This document shows positions 1 to 7,705 of a stretch of 64,000 nt of DNA, piece after piece. The notes beneath the pieces were generated by a model. It made no database searches. It saw only the letters and a list, made by a program, of their open reading frames with translations, and was not told the origin of the DNA. The stretch's first letter is position 1, and each line of letters begins with the position of its first letter. This DNA is from Motilibacter rhizosphaerae. GTDB taxonomy: Bacteria > Actinomycetota > Actinomycetes > Motilibacterales > Motilibacteraceae. The stretch lies in contig NZ_SGXD01000002.1 of NCBI RefSeq assembly GCF_004216915.1, positions 62,001-126,000 on the forward strand. Reading direction: 5' to 3'. The position numbers and the translations under genes are program-made.

Positions 1-1028
1 TGCACGGAGAAGGCCGGCACCTCGTCGCAGGAGAGCCCCTCGACCACGCCGTCGTTGAGGCCGACGTGGCTGACGCGCGCACGGCCGAAGGGCGTGTCGA
101 CCGCGGAGCCGTCGGTCGGCGCCTCGACCGCGAAGCCGTGGTTGTGCGCCGTCACCTCGACCTTGCCGGTCGCGAAGTCCTTGACGGGCTGGTTGATCCC
201 GCGGTGGCCGTAGCGCAGCTTGTAGGTCCCGAGACCGAGCGCGCGGCCGAGGATCTGGTTGCCGAAGCAGATGCCGAAGGTCGGCAGCTCGCGCTCCAGC
301 GCCGCGCGCACCAGCTCGACCGGGCCGTCGGTGGTCGCCGGGTCACCCGGGCCGTTGCTGACGAACAGCCCGTCCGGCGCGACGGCCAGGACGTCCTCGA
401 TGGTCGACGTGGCCGGCAGGACGTGGGTCTCGATGCCGCGACGCGCCATGCGCTGGGGCGTCGCGCGCTTGAGCCCGAGGTCGAGGCAGGCGACGCGCAG
501 CCGCGGCTCGCCGAGGGCCGGCACGACGTACGCCTCGGGCGTGGTGACCTCGTGCGCGAGGTCGGCGCCCACCATCTCCGGGCTCGCGAGGACCCGCTGC
601 AGCAGCGCGTCCGGGTCGCGCTCGACCGAGGAGACGCCGACGCGCATCGCGCCGCGCTCGCGCAGGTGCCGCGTCAGCGCGCGGGTGTCGATGCCGGCGA
701 TGCCGACGACGCCCTGCGCCGCGAGCTCCGCGTCGAGGGTGCGCCGCGAGCGCCAGTTCGACGGGCGCGGCGAGGGGTCGCGGACGACGTAGCCCGCGAC
801 CCAGATCCGCCCGGACTCGGGGTCCTCGTCGTTGACGCCGGTGTTGCCCACGTGCGGCGCGGTCATGACCACGACCTGCCGGTGGTACGACGGGTCGGTC
901 AGCGTCTCCTGGTAGCCGGTCATGCCGGTGGAGAAGACGGCCTCGCCGAACGTCTCGCCCTCCGCGCCGAACCCGACCCCGCGGAAGCTCCGGCCGTCCT
1001 CGAGGACGAGCAGCGCCGGCGGCCTCAT
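1..1028 (-). CDS. carA: Carbamoyl-phosphate synthase small subunit (partial, 3' end outside window)
   Basis: This is the glutaminase subunit of carbamoyl-phosphate synthase. It releases ammonia from glutamine for the large subunit CarB, feeding pyrimidine and arginine synthesis in the cytoplasm. The N-terminal small-subunit domain begins [12 protein letters not shown]. The class I amidotransferase region carries the nucleophile Cys in GICFGNQ (usually GICLGHQ, so two flanking residues differ), and FVSNGPGDP is present. The frame runs off the left edge just before the expected HPE catalytic triad segment. The ATG overlaps the upstream stop (ATGA), so it is translationally coupled as the last visible gene of the pyr operon; carB presumably follows outside the window. 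Confidence 0.96.
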   Translation of the reverse strand, partial: MRPPALLVLEDGRSFRGVGFGAEGETFGEAVFSTGMTGYQETLTDPSYHRQVVVMTAPHVGNTGVNDEDPESGRIWVAGYVVRDPSPRPSNWRSRRTLDAELAAQGVVGIAGIDTRALTRHLRERGAMRVGVSSVERDPDALLQRVLASPEMVGADLAHEVTTPEAYVVPALGEPRLRVACLDLGLKRATPQRMARRGIETHVLPATSTIEDVLAVAPDGLFVSNGPGDPATTDGPVELVRAALERELPTFGICFGNQILGRALGLGTYKLRYGHRGINQPVKDFATGKVEVTAHNHGFAVEAPTDGSAVDTPFGRARVSHVGLNDGVVEGLSCDEVPAFSV

Positions 1029-1570
1029 CGCGCCGCTCCCGCGAGCGACTCCACCGCGGCCACGAGGGCGTCGCGGTCAGCAGCCGCACGGGGACGGAAC
1101 CCCGTGTCCAGCAAGCGGTCTCCGTGCTGCCACGTCACCACGACGAGGCCTCCTTCCTCCACGAACTTGCCGGCCATGCCGCGCTCGAGACGCGCACCGC
1201 GGAGCGCGGCGGCCGGGACGAAAAGGTCTGGTGCGCCGACGCGGCTGAACAGCACGCCGGACTCGTGCACGGCGAGGTGCGCGAGGCTGCGCTCCCCCAG
1301 GCCGTGCGCGACGATGCGGTCGAGCCAGTCGCCCGCGGTGGTCGTGACGACGTAGGTCCCCTCGGAGCGCGCACGCTGCGGCCCGCGGGCGACGGCCGGG
1401 GGCACCGCCGCCAGCTCGGGGACGTCGGACTGCCTGCGGGCACGGGCCTTCCAGCCCCGCCACATCAGGAGGTACGCGAGGGCGAGGAGCACGAGCACGA
1501 GCGCGGTCCAGCCGAGCCGCTCGCCGAGGTGCGTCGTGGGCGCCGAGTGCGGCGCGGCGAGCAGCGTCAC
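1025..1570 (-). CDS. PH-like domain membrane protein of the pyrimidine operon
   Basis: The protein has 181 residues and starts at GTG, overlapping the pyrC stop by GTGA. One membrane segment lies near residues 21-38 ([17 protein letters not shown]), followed by a basic stretch (KARARRQ). A soluble C-terminal domain of about 110 residues contains [21 protein letters not shown], then SGVLFSRVG and LFVPAAAL. Similar one-membrane-pass proteins with a PH-like domain sit between pyrC and carA in many actinobacteria, but their biochemical role is not known to me. Coupling on both sides suggests co-expression with pyrimidine synthesis. The topology (N-out or N-in) cannot be decided here. Confidence 0.8.
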   Translation of the reverse strand: MTLLAAPHSAPTTHLGERLGWTALVLVLLALAYLLMWRGWKARARRQSDVPELAAVPPAVARGPQRARSEGTYVVTTTAGDWLDRIVAHGLGERSLAHLAVHESGVLFSRVGAPDLFVPAAALRGARLERGMAGKFVEEGGLVVVTWQHGDRLLDTGFRPRAAADRDALVAAVESLAGAAR

Positions 1571-2850
1571 GCGAGCGCCCCGTCGAGGACGGTCGCTCTG
1601 CCGCGCAGGAACGTCGCGACCACCCGCCCGGGGAGCTCGCGCCCGGCGTACGGCGTGTTGCGGCTCTTCGAGGCCAGTGCAGCGGGGTCGACGGTCCAGC
1701 GGGCGGCGGGGTCGACGAGCACGACGTTGGCGGGCTCCCCCACGGAGAGCGGGCGGCCTTGACCGGCGAGCCGGCCGATCCGGGCGGGTGCGACCGAGAG
1801 CCGCTCGGCGACGCCGGCCCAGTCGAGCAGGCCGGTGTCGACCAGAGCGAGCTGCGCGACGGACAGGGCGGTCTCGAGGCCGAGCATGCCGGGCAGCGCG
1901 TGCGCCCACTCGCCCTCCTTGTCCTCCCCCGCGTGCGGCGCGTGGTCGGTGGCGATCGCGTCGATGGTGCCGTCGGCGACGCCCTGCCGCAGCGCCTCGA
2001 CGTCGGCCTTGCTGCGCAGCGGGGGGTTCACCTTGTAGACCGCGTCGTAGGTCGCGGCGAGCTCCTCGTCGAGGAGCAGGTGGTGCGGCGTCACTTCAGC
2101 GGTGACAGCCAGCCCGCGCTCCTTGGCCAGCCGCAGGATCTCGACCGACCCGGCGGTGGAGACGTGGCAGACGTGCAGCCGGCTGCCGACGTGAGCGGTG
2201 AGCAGGATGTCGCGCGCGATCACCGACTCCTCCGCGACGCTCGGCCAGCCCTTGAGCCCGAGCACGCCGGACAGGGCGCCCTCGTTCATCTGCGCGCCCT
2301 CGGTGAGCCGCGGCTCCTGGGCGTGCTGCGCGATGACGCCGTCGAAGGCCTTGACGTACTCCAGCGCGCGGCGCATGAGGACCGCGTCCGAGACGCAGTG
2401 GCCGTCGTCGGAGAAGACGCGCACCCGCGCGGCGCTCTCCGCCATGGCGCCGAGCTCGGCGAGCCGCTCGCCGCGCAGGCCGACGGTCACGGCGCCGACC
2501 GGGGCGACGTCGCAGTGGCCGGCCTCGCGCCCGAGCCGCCAGACCTGCTCGACGACGCCCGCCGTGTCGGCGACGGGGTCGGTGTTGGCCATGGCGTGGA
2601 CCGCGGTGAAGCCGCCAAGCGCCGCCGCGCGGGTGCCGGTCTCGACGGTCTCGGCGTCCTCCCGGCCGGGCTCGCGCAGGTGGGTGTGCAGGTCGACGAG
2701 GCCCGGCAGCGCGACGAGGCCGTCGGCGTCGACGACGCTGCCGGAGCCGGTGCCGGCCGGGAGGACCTCGGCCACGACCCCGTCGCGGAGGACGAGGTCG
2801 ACGGGGTCCCCGCCGTAGGGGCGCGCGGCGCGCAGGACGGTGGCGGTCAC
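1567..2850 (-). CDS. pyrC: Dihydroorotase
   Basis: Catalyses the reversible cyclisation of carbamoyl aspartate to dihydroorotate, the third step of pyrimidine synthesis. The 427-residue length fits type I dihydroorotases. The amidohydrolase zinc motif HTHLREPG is at residues 55-62. FSDDGH and the metal-ligand region [14 protein letters not shown] follow later, as expected. It starts with GTG overlapping the pyrB stop (GTGA) and its own stop overlaps the next start, so translation of the operon is coupled throughout. Nothing in the sequence suggests a degenerate copy. Confidence 0.97.
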   Translation of the reverse strand: MTATVLRAARPYGGDPVDLVLRDGVVAEVLPAGTGSGSVVDADGLVALPGLVDLHTHLREPGREDAETVETGTRAAALGGFTAVHAMANTDPVADTAGVVEQVWRLGREAGHCDVAPVGAVTVGLRGERLAELGAMAESAARVRVFSDDGHCVSDAVLMRRALEYVKAFDGVIAQHAQEPRLTEGAQMNEGALSGVLGLKGWPSVAEESVIARDILLTAHVGSRLHVCHVSTAGSVEILRLAKERGLAVTAEVTPHHLLLDEELAATYDAVYKVNPPLRSKADVEALRQGVADGTIDAIATDHAPHAGEDKEGEWAHALPGMLGLETALSVAQLALVDTGLLDWAGVAERLSVAPARIGRLAGQGRPLSVGEPANVVLVDPAARWTVDPAALASKSRNTPYAGRELPGRVVATFLRGRATVLDGALA

Positions 2851-3785
2851 CGGGAGGTCCCTCCGATCGAGAGCGCTCCACCGAGGAGCAGGTAGAGCAC
2901 GGCCATGCGGACGCTGACGCCGTTGGCGACCTGCTCGACGATCGTCGAGCGCGGGCTGTCGGCGACCTCGCCGGCGATCTCGACGCCGCGGTTCATCGGC
3001 CCCGGGTGCATGACGATGGCGTGCTCGGGCAGCGCCGCCGCGCGAGTGGTGTCGAGGCCGAAGCGCCGGGAGTACTCCCTGACCGAGGGGAAGTACGCCT
3101 CGGTCATCCGCTCGCGCTGGACCCGCAGGGCCATGACGACGTCGGCCTTGGGCAGCACGGCGTCGAGGTCGTAGGTCACCGAGCAGGGCCAGGACTCCAC
3201 GCCCACGGGCAGCAGTGTCGGCGGTGCGGCGAGCGTGACCTCGGCGCCGAGCGTGGCCAGCAGCAGCACGTTGGAGCGGGCCACCCGGCTGTGCAGCACG
3301 TCGCCGACCACGACGACCCGCCGGCCCGCGAGCTCCCCCAGCCGCGTCCGCATGGTGTACGCGTCGAGCAGCGCCTGCGTCGGGTGCTCGTGGGTGCCGT
3401 CCCCGGCGTTGACGACGCTGCCGGTGAGCCAGCCGCTGGCCGCCAGCCGGTGCGCGGCCCCGCTCGCGCTGTGCCGCACGACGACGGCGTCGGCGCCCAT
3501 CGACTGCAGGGTCAGCGCGGTGTCCTTGAGGCTCTCGCCCTTGGAGACGCTCGACCCCTTGGCGGAGAAGTTGATGACGTCGGCCGACAGCCGCTTGGCC
3601 GCGGCCTCGAAGGAGATCCGGGTGCGGGTCGAGTCCTCGTAGAACAGGTTGACGACCGTCCGGCCGCGCAGCGTCGGGAGCTTCTTGATCTCGCGCTGCT
3701 GCAGGGCAGCCATCTCCGCCGCGGTGTCGAGGACGAGCACGGCCTCGTCGCGGGTGAGGTCGGCGGCGCTGACGAGGTGCCTCAC
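2847..3785 (-). CDS. pyrB: Aspartate carbamoyltransferase catalytic subunit
   Basis: Condenses carbamoyl phosphate with aspartate, the committed step of pyrimidine synthesis. The carbamoyl-phosphate site STRTR is at residues 52-56 within [14 protein letters not shown], and [12 protein letters not shown] follows near residue 133. The later [12 protein letters not shown] segment is typical of ATCase. At 312 residues it is the usual length. No pyrI regulatory subunit is present, as is normal for actinobacteria. The GTG start overlaps the pyrR stop, coupling it to PyrR production. Confidence 0.97.
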   Translation of the reverse strand: MRHLVSAADLTRDEAVLVLDTAAEMAALQQREIKKLPTLRGRTVVNLFYEDSTRTRISFEAAAKRLSADVINFSAKGSSVSKGESLKDTALTLQSMGADAVVVRHSASGAAHRLAASGWLTGSVVNAGDGTHEHPTQALLDAYTMRTRLGELAGRRVVVVGDVLHSRVARSNVLLLATLGAEVTLAAPPTLLPVGVESWPCSVTYDLDAVLPKADVVMALRVQRERMTEAYFPSVREYSRRFGLDTTRAAALPEHAIVMHPGPMNRGVEIAGEVADSPRSTIVEQVANGVSVRMAVLYLLLGGALSIGGTSR

Positions 3786-4372
3786 GCCGCCTCCTCCGTC
3801 GTGATGACGACCGCGTCGGTCCCGTCCGCGCCGTCGGGCCCGGCGAGCCGCACCAGCACGCGCTCGCGCAGCGAGGTGGGGAGGTTCTTGCCGACGTAGT
3901 CCGCCCGGATGGGCAGCTCGCGGTGGCCGCGGTCGACGAGGACGGCGAGCTGCACCGCGCGGGGCCGCCCGATGTCGTCGAGCGCCGTCAGCGCGGAGCG
4001 CACGGTACGGCCGGAGAAGAGCACGTCGTCGACGAGCAGGACCAGCCGCCCGTCGACGCCGCCGGCGGGGATGTCGGTGTGCTCGAGGCCGCGCGCCGGG
4101 CGCAGCCGCAGGTCGTCGCGGTACATCGTCACGTCGAGGCTTCCCACGGGCACCGCGCTGCCGCTGAAGGTCGCGATGCGCTCCGCCAGCCGGGCGGCCA
4201 GGGGCACGCCGCGGGTGGGGATGCCGAGCAGGACGAGGTCGTCGGCGCCGCGCGTGCGCTCGATCACCTCGTGGGCGATGCGCGAGAGGGCGCGGTCCAC
4301 GTCGGCGGCGTCGAGGACGACCCGCCCGGCTGCTGCCGGACCGCCGTCCGCACCGCTCGGGGCGTGCGTCAT
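3782..4372 (-). CDS. pyrR: Bifunctional pyr operon regulator / uracil phosphoribosyltransferase
   Basis: PyrR binds UMP/UTP and a conserved leader RNA, and also has uracil phosphoribosyltransferase activity. The PRPP-binding motif [10 protein letters not shown] is at residues 114-123, and the N-terminal [10 protein letters not shown] and YRDDL segments fit the family. I take the ATG at 4372 (196 residues) because a purine-rich site precedes it and the conserved protein begins soon after. The frame is open further upstream, but that part is low-complexity shadow. It is the first gene of the operon, and the RNA element just upstream suggests autogenous translational control. Confidence 0.96.
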   Translation of the reverse strand: MTHAPSGADGGPAAAGRVVLDAADVDRALSRIAHEVIERTRGADDLVLLGIPTRGVPLAARLAERIATFSGSAVPVGSLDVTMYRDDLRLRPARGLEHTDIPAGGVDGRLVLLVDDVLFSGRTVRSALTALDDIGRPRAVQLAVLVDRGHRELPIRADYVGKNLPTSLRERVLVRLAGPDGADGTDAVVITTEEAA

Positions 4373-4377
4373 GAGGG

Positions 4378-4407
4378 GACCCCCTTCCCCGCCTCGCTGG
4401 ACGGGTC
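4378..4407 (-). promoter_or_regulatory. PyrR-binding RNA stem-loop overlapping the pyrR ribosome site
   Basis: On the transcript the segment reads GACCC, GT, then CC AGCGAGGCGGGGAA GG, then GGGTC. The outer GACCC/GGGTC arms can pair, exposing a loop that resembles the PyrR recognition consensus (UCCAGAGAGGCU-like; here GTCCAGCGAGGCG). The AAGGGGG Shine-Dalgarno for the pyrR ATG lies inside the 3' side, 7 nt from the start codon. PyrR binding would therefore hide the ribosome site, the translational-repression mode described for Mycobacterium smegmatis. No separate attenuator terminator with a T-run is seen. Confidence 0.75.
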
Positions 4408-4499
4408 TTAAAGGACGTCGTGCGGGGCTGACGCTACCACCGCCCCTCCCGCGCCGGCGCGCGGCCCCAGCTCCTCCGTCGGGCCGGAAGGAGCGGGTG

Positions 4500-4555
4500 C
4501 CGCTCCGGGGAGCGGAGCGCTCCGCTCCGCCAGCGCGTACGGAGCGCTCCGCTCC
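4500..4555. repeat. Overlapping palindromes and 15-bp direct repeat upstream of pyrR
   Basis: CCGCTCC (4500-4506) pairs with GGAGCGG (4509-4515). The same GGAGCGG also begins a perfect 20-bp palindrome at 4509-4528, so the two hairpins are mutually exclusive. The 15-mer GGAGCGCTCCGCTCC occurs at 4514-4528 and again at 4541-4555. No T-run follows, so this is not a classical terminator. Role unknown. Confidence 0.7.
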
Positions 4556-4677
4556 CGGACGGGCACTACGGCGCCGCGCCAGCTCCCCCCGGTGGGACGG
4601 TCCCGGGACCCCCGCTGCCGGCCGGGGCAGGGTCGTACGCGCGGGAAGCAGCTCACGCACCGCGTACGGACCGGAGC

Positions 4678-4729
4678 CCCAGGACCTCCGGCGGCGAGTG
4701 CGGAGCGGAGTCGGGACGGAGGTCCTGGG
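4678..4729. repeat. 13-bp perfect inverted repeat with 26-nt loop
   Basis: CCCAGGACCTCCG at 4678-4690 is exactly complementary in reverse to CGGAGGTCCTGGG at 4717-4729. It lies between the bldD promoter and the pyr leader and lacks a T-tract. It could be an operator, a leader structure of the pyr transcript, or an insulating terminator. Confidence 0.65.
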
Positions 4730-4812
4730 CCTCCGGACGGGTGACGCATCGCGCGGTCCTCGCGGGTACCAGCATGGATTCCGCCGGATGAGGGTAAGGT
4801 CTGGACTTCCGC

Positions 4813-4841
4813 TTGACCGCCCTCCTCACGCTCCGTAACGT
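4813..4841 (+). promoter_or_regulatory. bldD promoter (-35 TTGACC, 17 bp, -10 TAACGT)
   Basis: TTGACC at 4813-4818 and TAACGT at 4836-4841 are separated by 17 bp, a good match to an actinobacterial housekeeping-sigma promoter. Transcription would start near 4848, giving a leader of about 48 nt before the bldD ATG. The GGGAGGG site at about 4880-4888 serves as ribosome site. Confidence 0.6.
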
Positions 4842-4855
4842 CACGGAAAGTGACG
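4839..4855. promoter_or_regulatory. Putative BldD operator (autoregulatory)
   Basis: CGTCAC at 4839-4844 and GTGACG at 4850-4855 form a perfect inverted repeat around GGAAA. The inner TCAC-N5-GTGA matches the outer half-sites of the Streptomyces BldD consensus (TNACNC(A/T)GNGTNA), with the centre deviating. It overlaps the end of the -10 element and the predicted start point of bldD, the expected place for repression. BldD autoregulation is established in Streptomyces; here it is inferred. Confidence 0.65.
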
Positions 4856-4895
4856 GGCGGGGGAGCTCCGTCGGAGTGGACGGGAGGGCCACCAC

Positions 4896-5390
4896 ATGGC
4901 GAGTGAGTACGGACGGGCACTGGGTGCCCGGCTGCGCGCGATCAGGACCCAGCAGGGGCTGTCGCTGCACGGCGTCGAGGAGAAGTCCGACGGCCGCTGG
5001 AAGGCGGTCGTGGTGGGATCCTACGAGCGAGGTGACCGGGCGGTCACCGTCCAGCGGCTCGCCGAGCTGGCGGACTTCTACGGCGTGCCCGTGGCCGAGC
5101 TGCTGCCGGAGGGGGCTCCCGGCGGCGCCGCCGAGCCGCCGCCGCGCCTGGTCCTCGACCTCGAGCGGCTGAGCACGGTCCCCGCGGAGAAGGCCGGTCC
5201 GCTGGCCCGCTACGCGGCGACGATCCAGAGCCAGCGCGGCGACTACAACGGGCGGATCCTCTCGATCCGGCAGGACGACCTGCGCACCCTCGCGGTGATC
5301 TACGACCAGTCGCCGAGCGTGCTCACCGAGCAGCTCATCGCCTGGGGCGTGCTCAACGCCGAGGCGCGCCGCGCGGTCTCCGACGACTGA
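4896..5390 (+). CDS. bldD: Developmental regulator BldD (c-di-GMP-responsive)
   Basis: BldD is an XRE-family repressor that dimerises through tetrameric c-di-GMP and controls morphological development in actinomycetes. Residues 9-70 form the helix-turn-helix domain (RAIRTQQGLSLHGVEEKS...GSYERGDRAVTV). The C-terminal domain carries RGD at 114-116 and RQDD at 125-128, the same spacing as the RGD-X8-RQDD c-di-GMP signature of Streptomyces BldD. At 164 residues it is close to family length. Its location next to nusB/efp and pyrR is conserved in actinobacteria. An EAL protein elsewhere in the window could lower the c-di-GMP that this protein senses. Confidence 0.96.
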   Translation: MASEYGRALGARLRAIRTQQGLSLHGVEEKSDGRWKAVVVGSYERGDRAVTVQRLAELADFYGVPVAELLPEGAPGGAAEPPPRLVLDLERLSTVPAEKAGPLARYAATIQSQRGDYNGRILSIRQDDLRTLAVIYDQSPSVLTEQLIAWGVLNAEARRAVSDD

Positions 5391-5410
5391 CGCCCTCCCC
5401 CGCACGACGC

Positions 5411-5440
5411 ACGGGCCCCCGGCAGCCGCCGGGGGCCCGT
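5411..5440. terminator. Bidirectional terminator between bldD and nusB
   Basis: ACGGGCCCCCGGC (5411-5423) and GCCGGGGGCCCGT (5428-5440) form a perfect 13-bp stem with a 4-nt loop, 20 nt after the bldD stop and 25 nt from the convergent nusB stop. No strong T-run is present, as is common at high-GC actinobacterial ends. Confidence 0.8.
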
Positions 5441-5465
5441 CCGTGCTGGTGGGGGGCTGCTCGGG

Positions 5466-5906
5466 CTACGAGTGCTGGGCCCCGGTGCGGACCGCGGCCA
5501 GCTTGGCCAGCAGGCCGTTGACGAACTGGGGCGACTCCTCGGTCGAGAGCTCCTCCGCCAGCCCGACGGCCTCGCTGAGCACCACGGCGTCGGGGACGTC
5601 GGCGTGCAGCAGCTCGTAGGCCCCGATGCGCAGGATCGCCCGGTCGACCGCGGGCATGCGGTCGAGCTCCCAGCCCACGGCGTACTGGGCGAGGAGGCCG
5701 TCGATCTGCTCCTGGTGCGCGACGACGCCCTCGACGATCTCGGCGGCGAACTCGCTCACGGGCGGGTCGGCCCGCTCGAGGCGTTCGGCCAGCGTCGTGC
5801 GCGGGTCGCGGCCGCGCGCGTCGGACTCGTAGAGCACCTCGACGGCGCGCCGCCGCGCCCGGTGGCGGGCCGGCGGTCGGGAGGCGTCCTGCTGGCTGTC
5901 GGGCAC
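5466..5906 (-). CDS. nusB: Transcription antitermination factor NusB
   Basis: NusB binds boxA RNA with NusE (S10) and supports rRNA transcription antitermination. The 146-residue protein has the typical N-terminal ARRRAVEVLYESDARG, the central ILRIGAYELLHADVPDAVVLSEAVGLAEEL, and the end FVNGLLAKLAA. It starts at GTG 5 nt downstream of the efp stop. The order efp-nusB is the standard actinobacterial one. A signature C-terminal hairpin follows at the convergent junction with bldD. Confidence 0.96.
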   Translation of the reverse strand: MPDSQQDASRPPARHRARRRAVEVLYESDARGRDPRTTLAERLERADPPVSEFAAEIVEGVVAHQEQIDGLLAQYAVGWELDRMPAVDRAILRIGAYELLHADVPDAVVLSEAVGLAEELSTEESPQFVNGLLAKLAAVRTGAQHS

Positions 5907-5911
5907 GGGAC

Positions 5912-6475
5912 TCAGGAGCTGACGCGGCCGAGGTAGGACCCGTCGCGGGTGTCCACCTTGACCTTCTCGCCCGTCGTGATGAACAGCGGCACCGCGATCT
6001 CGGCGCCGGTCTCGAGCCGCGCGGGCTTCGTGCCGCCGGTAGAGCGGTCGCCCTGGAGGCCGGGCTCGGTGTACTCGATGACGAGCTCGACCGAGGCCGG
6101 GAGCTCGATGTAGAGGGCGGCGCCCTCATGCGTGGCGACCATGGCCTCCTGGTTCTCCAGGAGGTAGTCCGCGTTGCTGCCGACGACCTGGCCGGGGATG
6201 TGCACCTGGTCGTAGGTGTCGGTGTCCATGAAGACGAAGTCGCTGCCGTCCTTGTAGAGGAACTGCATGTCGCGCTTGTCCACCGTCGCGGTCTCGACCT
6301 TGACGCCGGCGTTGAACGTGCGGTCCACGACCTTGCCCGACAGGACGTTCTTCAGCTTGCTGCGCACGAACGCGCCGCCCTTGCCGGGCTTCACGTGCTG
6401 GAACTCCACGACGGTCCAGAGCTGGCCGTCGATGTTGAGGACCAGGCCGTTCTTGAAGTCGTTCGTCGTCGCCAC
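5912..6475 (-). CDS. efp: Elongation factor P
   Basis: EF-P rescues ribosomes stalled on polyproline. The 187 residues contain the three beta-barrel domains. The modifiable loop reads PGKGGAF with Lys at residue 32, and ends with the domain III signature [21 protein letters not shown]. No EpmA/EarP-type modification gene is seen nearby. It starts at GTG, 45 bp after the pepQ stop, so it is probably in the same transcript as pepQ and nusB. Confidence 0.97.
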   Translation of the reverse strand: MATTNDFKNGLVLNIDGQLWTVVEFQHVKPGKGGAFVRSKLKNVLSGKVVDRTFNAGVKVETATVDKRDMQFLYKDGSDFVFMDTDTYDQVHIPGQVVGSNADYLLENQEAMVATHEGAALYIELPASVELVIEYTEPGLQGDRSTGGTKPARLETGAEIAVPLFITTGEKVKVDTRDGSYLGRVSS

Positions 6476-6520
6476 TGCGTCGCCTTCGCTCGTCGAGTGC
6501 TGCTCGTCCGGTGCCGGCGC

Positions 6521-7597
6521 TCAGCCGACGCGGCGGAGCTCCCGGCCGGTCCCGGTCAGCTCCACGCGCGAGGCGTCGTCCAGGAGGACGCACACGTCCT
6601 CGATCCGGACCCCGCCCGAGCCGGGGAGGTAGACCCCCGGCTCCACGGTCACCGGCACACGAGCGTCGATCCTACCGCTGCTGGAGGCCGCGAGCAGCGG
6701 CGCCTCGTGGACCTCGAGCCCGACGCCGTGGCCCAGGCCGTGCACGAACCGCTCCCCCCACCCCGCGCCCTCGACCACCGAGCGGGCCGCGGCGTCGACG
6801 TCGCGGGCGGCGGCCCCGGGGCGTACGGCGTCGAGGCCGGCCCGCTGCGCCGCGCGCACGACGTCGTGGACCTCCTGCTGCCAGCCCGCGGGGGCCGCAC
6901 CGACCACGACCGTGCGGGTGGTGTCGGCGCAGTAGCCCGCCCAGCGCGCCCCGCAGTCGACCTTGAGCAGGTCCCCTGCGGCGAGCGGACGGTCGGTCGG
7001 CTCGTGGTGCGGGACGGCGCTGTGCGGTCCGCCCGCGACGATGCTCGCGAAGGCCGCGCCGTCCGCGCCGAGCTCGCGGAAGCGGGTCTCCAGGCGCAGC
7101 GCGAGCGCGCGCTCGGTGTCGCCGACGTGGACGGAGTCCAGCAGGTCGGCGAGCGCCGCGTCGGTGACCTCGCAGGCGGTGCGCAGCAGGGCGAGCTCGG
7201 CGTCGTCCTTCACCCGGCGCAGCTCCTCGACCGCGGGCCCGAGCTCCACGAGCTCGACGCGGTCCTCCCCCGCCGCCACGAGGTCGGCGTGCAGCGCGAC
7301 CGTCACGTGCTGGGCCTGGTACGCGACGGTGCCCGCCGCCGCTGCCACCAGCGCCGCGGCCACCGCCCGTGCCGGCAGCACCTCGAGCCCCGGGCTCTGG
7401 CCAGCCGCCTGCTCGAGGTAGCGCCCGTCGGTGGCGAGCCGGTCCGTCCCGTCCGCGGCGACGAGCAGCGCGCCGTTGGAGCCGGTGAAGCCGCTGAGGT
7501 AGCGCACGTCGGCCGGCGCGGTCACCAGCGCGGCGTCGACGCCGCGCTCAGCGAGGACGGCCCGTAGGGCGTCGCGGCGGGTCTCGGGGCCGGGCAC
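6521..7597 (-). CDS. pepQ: Xaa-Pro aminopeptidase / dipeptidase, M24 family
   Basis: A cytoplasmic metallopeptidase cleaving X-Pro bonds. The 358-residue call starts at GTG 7597; the frame stays open further upstream through the antisense of the FN3 gene, but family homology begins at about this point. An N-terminal creatinase-like domain (VRYLSGFTGSNGALLV) is followed by the pita-bread domain with all metal ligands visible: DCGARWAGYCADTT (two Asp), GLGHGVGLEVHE (His), TVEPGVY (Glu) and GGVRIED (Glu). It heads the pepQ-efp-nusB order typical for actinobacteria. Confidence 0.93.
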   Translation of the reverse strand: MPGPETRRDALRAVLAERGVDAALVTAPADVRYLSGFTGSNGALLVAADGTDRLATDGRYLEQAAGQSPGLEVLPARAVAAALVAAAAGTVAYQAQHVTVALHADLVAAGEDRVELVELGPAVEELRRVKDDAELALLRTACEVTDAALADLLDSVHVGDTERALALRLETRFRELGADGAAFASIVAGGPHSAVPHHEPTDRPLAAGDLLKVDCGARWAGYCADTTRTVVVGAAPAGWQQEVHDVVRAAQRAGLDAVRPGAAARDVDAAARSVVEGAGWGERFVHGLGHGVGLEVHEAPLLAASSSGRIDARVPVTVEPGVYLPGSGGVRIEDVCVLLDDASRVELTGTGRELRRVG

Positions 7598-7674
7598 GCG
7601 GCGCAGTCTAGGTCGGACGGTCACCCGGACGGTGGCTGGGAACGGCGCGAGTCCGGCCGAAGGGGAGGCGATCA

Positions 7675-7689
7675 GGAGCCGAGGGCTCC
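7675..7689 (+). other. Small hairpin in the leader of the FN3 gene
   Basis: GGAGCC (7675-7680) and GGCTCC (7684-7689) pair around GAG, just before the GAGGGGAG ribosome site of the secreted protein. It could modulate translation or be chance in GC-rich DNA. Confidence 0.4.
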
Positions 7690-7705
7690 AGTGAGGGGAG
7701 ACCAC

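Larger units (their letters stand above)
4373..4895. other. 523-bp structured intergenic region between pyrR and bldD
   Basis: No protein-coding gene is supported here. From the pyrR side it holds the PyrR element, overlapping GC hairpins at 4500-4515 and 4509-4528, a 15-bp direct repeat, a long inverted repeat at 4678-4729, and the bldD promoter and operator at 4813-4855. The pyr promoter must also lie here on the minus strand, but I cannot identify a convincing hexamer pair. Other frames here lack family signatures. Confidence 0.7.
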
